Shown here in pieces: positions 57,001-64,000 of a stretch of 64,000 bases of DNA. The stretch spans positions 64,768,552-64,832,551 of the forward strand of contig OX419756.1 of the NCBI GenBank assembly GCA_948567375.1. The letters are read 5' to 3'. The stretch is from Lunularia cruciata (Eukaryota > Streptophyta > Marchantiopsida > Lunulariales > Lunulariaceae). Both the position numbers and the translations under genes were made by a program. Numbering within the stretch: the first letter of the stretch is position 1; every line of letters begins with the position of its first letter. The notes under the pieces were generated by a model, which was not told the origin of the DNA, did not search any database, and saw only the letters and a program-made list of their open reading frames with translations.

Positions 57001-60000
57001 ACGCTTGATTTTGCAGGTGTCTGCACTGTGGAATATTTTCACATTCAGCGCACAAGGAGTGACACATGAGCAATGCCGCGGGGCACTAGTGGTCTTGTGC
57101 ATGGGTGCAAAATCCAATCCACAAATTCTACGCTCACACATACAGAATGTTATAGATGTTGGATTCGGTCGATGGGCGAGTGAAGATGTATTGCTGGCAC
57201 GGTATGCATGTATTGCTCTACAGAGGCTCTCAGCAGACGACCGGGCAAACATCAAATCAAGTCATAAAATGTTCAGCATCTTGTCAAATTTAATAACTGG
57301 ACCTGGACTTCCAGAGTTCTGCTGGTACTCTGCTGCAGAACAAGCCTTAAACGCTGTTTATGATCTACATCCAACACCGGAAGCGTTTTCATCCGGACTC
57401 TTGGTTAAGTTTTCAGAGGCAGTGTTTGGGAAGAGGACAACAAAAGCTGACAACCTCGAGCAAGGTGATTATTCGCCTGGTTGTTTACAGGCAGAACCAA
57501 CAGCAGAACCTAAAGACTTGTCCAAAGTTGAATGTGCCAAGATCAGTAGATTTCTCTTTGTCATAGCACATATCGCACTCAAACATCTGGTTTACATAGA
57601 GCGCTGTGTTAAAATGGTTCGCAAGCAACGCGGAGAGAAAGAGAAGGCTGCAGCAAATGCGGAAGCAGAAACTTTGGAGGTTGATGATGCCGCCCAAGAT
57701 GGTAACCCTCATAAGGTAACTTCGATCAGCAGTAATTCTTGTCCCGGGTATTTTGAATTTTCTTTGACACGCAACCTGTAACAACGAAACTCTAACCCCG
57801 GTTCCTTATTAAAAGGTCTCAAGCCGGGAACGCAATCTGAGTTGTGTTGATGGAAGGAATAATCTGGCAGGTCCGCCCTAAATTTTTTTGTCCTGGTATA
57901 CGATTAAGCATTAACAACTGCTTGGAGGAGCTCACTGCTATTGAGAGATTTTCTATTGCCAGGAGGAAAACATCGCCACAGAACTGGGTTTAGTTGCTTC
58001 CAAAGATGCGGAGCTTGACGGAATTGCGGAGCAAGCAGAGACAGAAATAGTTTCTGGTGACTCCAAACGCACTTTTTTGATGGGATCAATAGCTCCAGTT
58101 GTTGTCAAACTCTGTAGAGCGTCAACTATCATGGATCAGGTGCATTACGACTCCCGCTTCTGCTACAATGACACTTGAGATACTGAAGACAGTGCTCCTT
58201 GAGAACTCAGGCGATATGATTTTTTAGCTCAAAACTGAGTGTATGTCCTTTTCCTTTCACATAATTCAGCAGCAGGTGCAAACACAACTAAAGTACTAAA
58301 CAAAATAGGAATTAGTTTGATGATGGTTGGAGTAGCAAACTCAGAATTGGCCAGAATTTCATTTTTGGGTAGCATACTTACTGGGTTTGAAAGCCACTGT
58401 ATAATAGAGAACTCACGCATCCAATTTTCACGAGGGAGACTTTATTCTGACTAGATGTGTGGTAGAATGCAAGACTACGATCATCTGCCATGTTGGCCTT
58501 ATGCAAGTTGATGGCGATTGATGCAACGTTCTGGTAAGTTACCTTTGTTGCCTAGGATAATCATCTAACAACTTTTGTTTTTTGAACCACCGCGCAATCC
58601 TCTCGAATAATTTCAATGAATTGTTTCTCAACCATCAGCTGCGGTTTGAAATCTACATGGGAACGGATTTGGAGAAGTACTGAAGCCTGTGCGGGTTTAA
58701 CATTACTGACTATTTTCGTACTCTGCTCCAGTGAAAAAAATCTGCAACTTCTGTTTACCATAGCCCAAAACTCTTCGGAGGACTCCATAAGGTCGAACTG
58801 TGTAATTGCACTTGGCGATCTCGCACTTCGTTTTCCAAATCTTTTGGAACCATGGCTGGAACACATGTATGCCCGAGTCCACGATAGTTCCGTGTCTGTT
58901 CGTAAGAACTCAGTTTTGGTGCTCAGTCACCTAATCCTCAATGACATGATCAAGGTGTGGGCCATATCCAATACTCGAACTCGCATAGATGATAACTTTT
59001 TTCTGCGACAAGGGAAGAGTCCTCTCGAAGCATATCAGCGTAGTCGTCAGTCTTCTGCAGCACAATCAAAGAAAATAGTATAGATTTACGTCGAAAGATT
59101 AGGGGAATTACTGTCTTCCTTCCTTTTCGTGCATATCAAAGGTGGATAGATCCATTTTTGAGCTACTATGTGTGGTAAAACTCATGCCTGCTATGACATT
59201 GTAGGTCAAGGGACATATTAGTGAGCTGGCTATACATGTCGAGGACGAGAATCAGCGCATCTCCGATCTCGTGAAACTTTTCTTTCACGAGCTCTCTAAA
59301 AAGGGTATGAGAATATATCGGCTACTCTGGAGCTACAGACTCTCTGAATCAGATATTTTTCTTTCAAGTTGGTATGTAAGGATACTTTCTTGTTGCTTTG
59401 AGCTTTTGGTCTTAACCTACTCACTGAACTCCGTGTTTATTCTGGCCAGGCAACAATCCCATCTACAATCTGTTTCCAGACATTTTGAGCCGTCTTTCCA
59501 GCAATACTACTCTTTCTCAAAACAACTTCTACACAATCATGCAGTTTCTAATGGGTACCATAAGAAAGGTTAGTTGTTGTAAATTCGCATGTCCAAGATT
59601 CATTTGAAAGTAGAGATCTCAACAGGAATGAGCCTTTATTCAACGTCGTAGGTTGCTAGTGGATAAGAGCCATAGCTCTAGCCACCTTGCGGGAGCAGCA
59701 GAATACAATGCTTAAGAAGTTAGAAATTTCTGTAGAATTACAAGATATCTCCTCTTCGAGTTACAAGACTTCAATTGCTGTTCTCTAACCTGTCTTGAAG
59801 TTTCGTTCAGGGACATGTATCTTTGGCGTCCTTTAAGTTTCTTTCTGACAGTATAGCTGCACGTATTTTGTGCACAGTGCAAGCAAATGGAGGGTCTCAT
59901 TGAGAAGCTTTGCAATCGTTTTCTAGGCACGACGGGTAAGCAAAGATCTCACCGGGGTGGAAAGAGGGTGTCCCATTAGAGGGCAGCTGGCTATGTCGCT

Positions 60001-61274
60001 TTCTCACTGTTTACAGTTTTCCAATTGTCACCAAGTTTGTGGGTTTCAAACTGCGACCAACTTGCAAATCTCCATCTGAACAGCCAGGCTATGTAAACTC
60101 CTGGTTCCAGAATAAAGTGATTATTACCAAAAGTCTTAATCATATCTCTTTATTGTGCAGAACCGAGACAATGGCAGAGCCTGGCTTATTGCTTGTCCCA
60201 GTTGACATACACACAAAGCTCCTTAAAAAAGCTGGTGGAGTCTCTCAAGCTTTTTGAGCATGCTCTCTCTGATGACGAAGTATTCGGGCACTTCAAGTCT
60301 CTGATTGTCAAGGTAATATCTCGCCAGATTTCATCGGGATTTCTGACAAGCACTGGGAATCATTTGCTGTTTTTACTCTGGCGGTTTTAAGCACCGTAGA
60401 CATAACTGACACTAGGTTCTGTGCACAAAGCTTGAACTCCAAAGCCGTCCTTCTGCCCTACCATGGTTTGTCATGTATCTAATTTTGAAACAGTAGTGGG
60501 ACTTAGTATATTATCAGCTTGTGTTATGTACGCTTCCAGGCTCGGGTTTAGATTGAGGCTCAAGTGTCTAATTACCTCTCTTCGAACCATGTGCAGACGA
60601 GAAAATTAGCAAAAGCTGAGCTAAAGCTGGTTTTGAGCGAGCTTGAAGAGAAACTGGTCCAGTCCCACAATGAAAAGAAAGAGATCGAATTAGCCGCGCA
60701 GAAAGCTGAAACACATCATCAGCGCACGCGCGTTCCTCAACCCTCTGGCCACGGCGATGCAGAAATATCTCCAGACCATGAAAAACGAGTTGAAGACATC
60801 GTCAAAGAGGAAAGTAAAGATTATGAACACTGCTTAAGGGCCCCCCTCAATGAAGAGGGTTTAAGTGACAATTCTGTTGTGGAGCCTGTTGGTGCTAAAA
60901 CTCGCGGTAAACGCGTAAGTTCAAAACATGATGAGTGGGAAGCTGAGGAGAACGACAATCAACAGCCTGATGATGAATGTAGCCCCCAGATGGTCCACCA
61001 GGCCCGAGAAAAGAAGAAACTGTCAGCGTTTCTGAAAAAAGAATCAGTAGAAACATTCCAATCTAGAACTTCACCATCAATTAAGCTCAACAAGGAAGAC
61101 CATTGTGTCGACGGTGATGCTTCTACATGTTCTGAGGTGAGTGAACTAGACAGGGAGGATAGCGACTTGGATGAAGCGTCAACCTGCTCACAAATAAGTG
61201 AATCAGACAGAATTAACAATTCACTTGAGGACTTGTCATCCACGTGTTCGGAGGCCTATGAATCAGATGACTGA
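54095..61274 (+). CDS. CAP-D2: Condensin complex subunit 1 (CAP-D2), 15-exon model
   Basis: HEAT-repeat subunit of condensin I, which compacts mitotic chromosomes with SMC2, SMC4, CAP-G and CAP-H. Exons from reading-frame continuity and GT-AG sites: 54095-54230, 54297-54483, 54639-54903, 54995-55149, 55270-56446, 56679-56870, 57017-57715, 57963-58139, 58466-58533, 58732-58954, 59205-59304, 59450-59568, 59878-59935, 60161-60312, 60597-61274. All phases agree and give 4386 nt (1461 aa plus TGA). Diagnostic segments: [19 protein letters not shown] with [20 protein letters not shown] (exon 5), and the Cnd1 core [40 protein letters not shown] (exon 10), [13 protein letters not shown] (exon 11), [12 protein letters not shown] (exon 12). 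The start has good context (caaATGGC). The tail from about residue 1237 is acidic and disordered, with three STCS repeats. No breaks; expected to be functional. Exon 13 and the 66-nt first intron are the least certain. Confidence 0.92.
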
Positions 61275-62687
61275 GCGCTATGTAGTTAACAATCCAACTA
61301 GAAGCGGATATCAACGTTGCTTCCTGAAGCCCTTAGTCCGGTGAGTCGGTTCCACTTATTGATGCAGACATCGTAAACCGTTGTTATCGGACTCGGATAG
61401 AGACGGCTGCAGAAGTAGTCCTAGACTGGGCCATTTGTGATGTAAATTTTCATTAGTCTAATGTATGTCTTCAGCGCCTGTCATCTTGGATCGAAAATCA
61501 AAGACTTGAAAATCTAGTCCGAATAGGATCTGCAGGAATAATTATGTAGTTTGACATCACACGAGATATACGAATCCTTGTTACCCAAATGTGCCATATA
61601 TGTTTGATCATTTTATGGCAAGGAGTTCCGCAGAGGCCCCAATTTTACTCGGCCCTGATCAAGAATTCGCTTCTATTCGTGGCTTCTCAGTAAACCATTT
61701 GCGAAAGCACCCAATCACCAAAGGCGCTTCTGAATTCGTCCATTTCTCTGGCTCTGCTCTGTTTTTTAAACGCTCCTACGTCCACACTGCCCGTTGGTTT
61801 GTTTCGCATCTGTCAAACAAAATGTCGTTTAGTGCGGCGTTTGATGGCAAGTAGGCCAAATTGGCCATTTACACGAAAAGAGTGCACGGTGAGCGTTCGA
61901 ACTCCACATAACGTAGCGATCAATTTTCCGATCCTATTTCCCATCCTCTTCCGAACTTGCATATGCTGTTACAACACCTTAACTGCCGTTTCTTCGTTCA
62001 TAGATGTTCTCATTTTCACGACGAGACTTTCCACTGCTACTCCCTGTGACCACAGATCGTTGGGTAGCGGTGGGTGCCTTGATGCTTATCAGCTAGGTTG
62101 TCATTGATGGTCGCTGGACCAGTGATTGACAATGAAAGAATAGACCATACTGCACGCATTTACCTTAGTGAGCATGATGCTTTGCGCCAGATATGCTTCA
62201 TTTGTAACCTCTGTGCAGACGACTTTGTTTCTGCCATTGTTAAATATTGTCACTCTGCTCGTTTCATTTCACTATCCATGGTACTACCCTAGTTACTCAC
62301 TTGCTCTATACAATCGCTCAAACCTTGTAGTTTCCAGGAAAGAAATTTCAGCATTGCTATGTCCACTCACTTCCTCCAGAGCATTGACAACATCTCTGCA
62401 TCCTTTGTGTATATTAGAAATTCCAACTTTCTGCCATCCGCAAAGTTCCCTTAGTGCATATGCCCAAATTTGTCCTCCCTCTTCTCAGGTACTTTCTCCA
62501 TCATAGGCCTCAGCCCTCTTTACCTGATGCCCCACCTTAGTGCAGAAGGTCATGTCTCTTTCAGATTGAAATTTGGGTCACCACTGCACTCGTAGCTGGT
62601 ACTTATATTGACCTTTGCTAAACTGTACATGTGTAATCACAAGTCTCTTTTGAGAGCGTTTTTTACACCGCATCTGCCATTGTTTAC
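61275..62687. other. 3' flank of the condensin gene and intergenic sequence
   Basis: The 3' UTR presumably lies in the first few hundred bases; no strong aataaa signal stands out. Open frames at 61591-61854 and 61799-62107 show no recognised motif. No repeat is seen. Confidence 0.4.
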
Positions 62688-62955
62688 AGAGAGCATTGGC
62701 TGGTGCAATCGCTGGTGCAATCCATAGGAGCGTGCAATCACATTAGGTAATGCTTCTTTGGATGCTCAGTTGTTTATAAACCATACGATTGCATAGCTCA
62801 GATATTTTAGGTGTTGGAGAGCAGATTTCTCTTCCCGACACTAATTCCCGACACTAATGGAGCTTAGCCCCATTTTACCACCATGTCTTTTCCTTGTCCG
62901 GCTTGATGGGGTCTTCCCATCATTCTTGTTATCCCACGCGGTCGCCTTTCCTCTC
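62688..62955 (+). mobile_element. 5'-truncated non-LTR-type element, short copy
   Basis: It matches 52422-52660 in order: gctggtgcaat, ataggagcgtgcaatcac, ggtaatgcttctttggatgc, tagctcagatattttaggt, then the tail ggagcttagccccattttac, tccggcttgatggggtcttc and cgcggtcgcc. The coding part has decayed. CpG is retained in the tail (ccggc, cgcggtcg), which suggests a younger or less methylated copy than the one at 52 kb. Confidence 0.7.
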
Positions 62956-64000
62956 TTTAAGAGCATACTTCACAAATCGTTCAGTATGATGACTATAATT
63001 AGTCTGAGATGCAGATATCATTTCTAGTGTCTTATGCAGCTGCACCGGAGACAGAAGTTTCAAATTTGCTGGAGACCGAAGCATAACCAGCTCATCGAGG
63101 ACAGAAGCTCAAAATTTGACGGAGAGGCGTGCATGGCTACCTTATTACATAAGTAGTTCATTCCATGGTGTCGGTACCCGGTCATTACCCATATATGATT
63201 CATGCCATGTGGATTTTAACCCGCTAAAATTACTGAACGTTAGAGGAACTGCTAGTGAGCGTCTTCCCGCCAGATATTGGGCGCTAGACAACCGCATGTG
63301 CGACGCGATTTTCTTGGTCTAACTCAGACAAAGAGAGCTGAAGTGTGTAAGAAGACTAGACTGACCGATACTGATACTGGCCAATTCATTGACCGAAAAG
63401 CAGCTGGGTGTTATCAGCATGAAGTACACGATATCCGTCTAGGAACAAACACCAACAACTCCGATTTATGACTGCAAGGATCTGGGGAACTTTCCCGAGA
63501 GAATTAAATCGATCATCAGGTGCCATTTACCAACTGCCAACATGTGGGTGCAGAGAGGGATGCTGATGGTATTATTAATCTTATAGTTGTCCTCCAAGTT
63601 GACCATTAGTTCCATGCAAGCGTTCATAGAAATCCCGTCTGTGTAAGGCGCCTAGTGTTTATTATCACCAAAGACCTATCGCCATGCCTCGGCAGTATTA
63701 GGACCCACCTGACCAGGGAACCACATCCACATCCCATGGTGCTTTTCAGTTTTCTATCTGTCGACCATGCAGTTCCGCCTGTCTTCATCATGAATTTGTG
63801 AACACCATAAATCTCGCTTGGGTGACTACCGACCAACGGATCAGCATTTTGACATTATATTTTCAGTAGAATCGTGTCCTCATGGATGATGTACTGAACA
63901 ATGCTCCTTGTTCGTAACTGCTCCCACCAACAGAACTTCAATTTGGACCTTGCATAAACATGCGAAGTGTTCGGTAAGACTCATGGACTAATAGGGTGCA
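62956..64000. other. Intergenic, nothing recognised
   Basis: CpG-containing sequence. A short phrase, gctggagaccgaagc / gaggacagaagctc, is weakly repeated near 63040-63110. Open frames at 63116-63322, 63277-63471 and 63836-63624 (minus) show no known motif. Confidence 0.4.

Noticed and set aside
61885-61910. gcgttcgaactcc, resembling a tRNA B-box
   Set aside because: No A-box, acceptor stem or cloverleaf could be built around it.

Overview
This is a nuclear window from a streptophyte, most likely a land plant. A bryophyte- or lycophyte-like lineage fits best, but I cannot name the species. The evidence is one intron-rich housekeeping gene, short GT-AG introns, and dense Ty3/gypsy retrotransposon debris containing a DNMT3-like methyltransferase whose motifs are in canonical order. 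There are no bacterial operons, rRNA genes or CRISPR arrays, and I found no tRNA I could support.

Layout. (1) 0-4 kb: CpG-containing intergenic DNA with a large foldback (inverted) repeat, tandem repeats and several 3'-tail fragments of a non-LTR-type element. (2) About 4.2-52 kb: an AT-rich, CpG-poor block of nested, decayed retroelements. It holds element A (18.3-23.7 kb, + strand, gag to integrase plus polypurine tract and 3' LTR), element C (about 28.2-33.5 kb, + strand, gag, protease, a cytosine-5 methyltransferase domain, RT, RNase H), element B (33.6-35.5 kb, - strand, LTR, primer site, gag, protease), and element D (39.6-44.5 kb, + strand, protease, RT, RNase H, integrase split by an LTR insertion). 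It also holds six copies of a ~690-bp LTR-like repeat and several remnants of an unrecognised coiled-coil or gag-like protein family. (3) About 53-61.3 kb: a CpG-containing gene island with one intact gene, condensin complex subunit 1 (CAP-D2), modelled here in 15 exons encoding 1461 residues. (4) 61.3-64 kb: intergenic DNA with another tail copy of the non-LTR element.

The highlight is element C. A reading frame from about 30.58 to 31.69 kb, between the aspartic protease and the reverse transcriptase of a Ty3/gypsy element, carries cytosine-5 DNA methyltransferase motifs I, IV, VI, VIII, IX and X in canonical order. It stays in one frame over about 1.3 kb, broken only by TAG/TAA stops. A retroelement that carries its own DNA methyltransferase sits inside a block whose stops and missing CpGs look like decay of methylated cytosine. 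Only the condensin gene appears functional; everything else is relic or regulatory-scale sequence.
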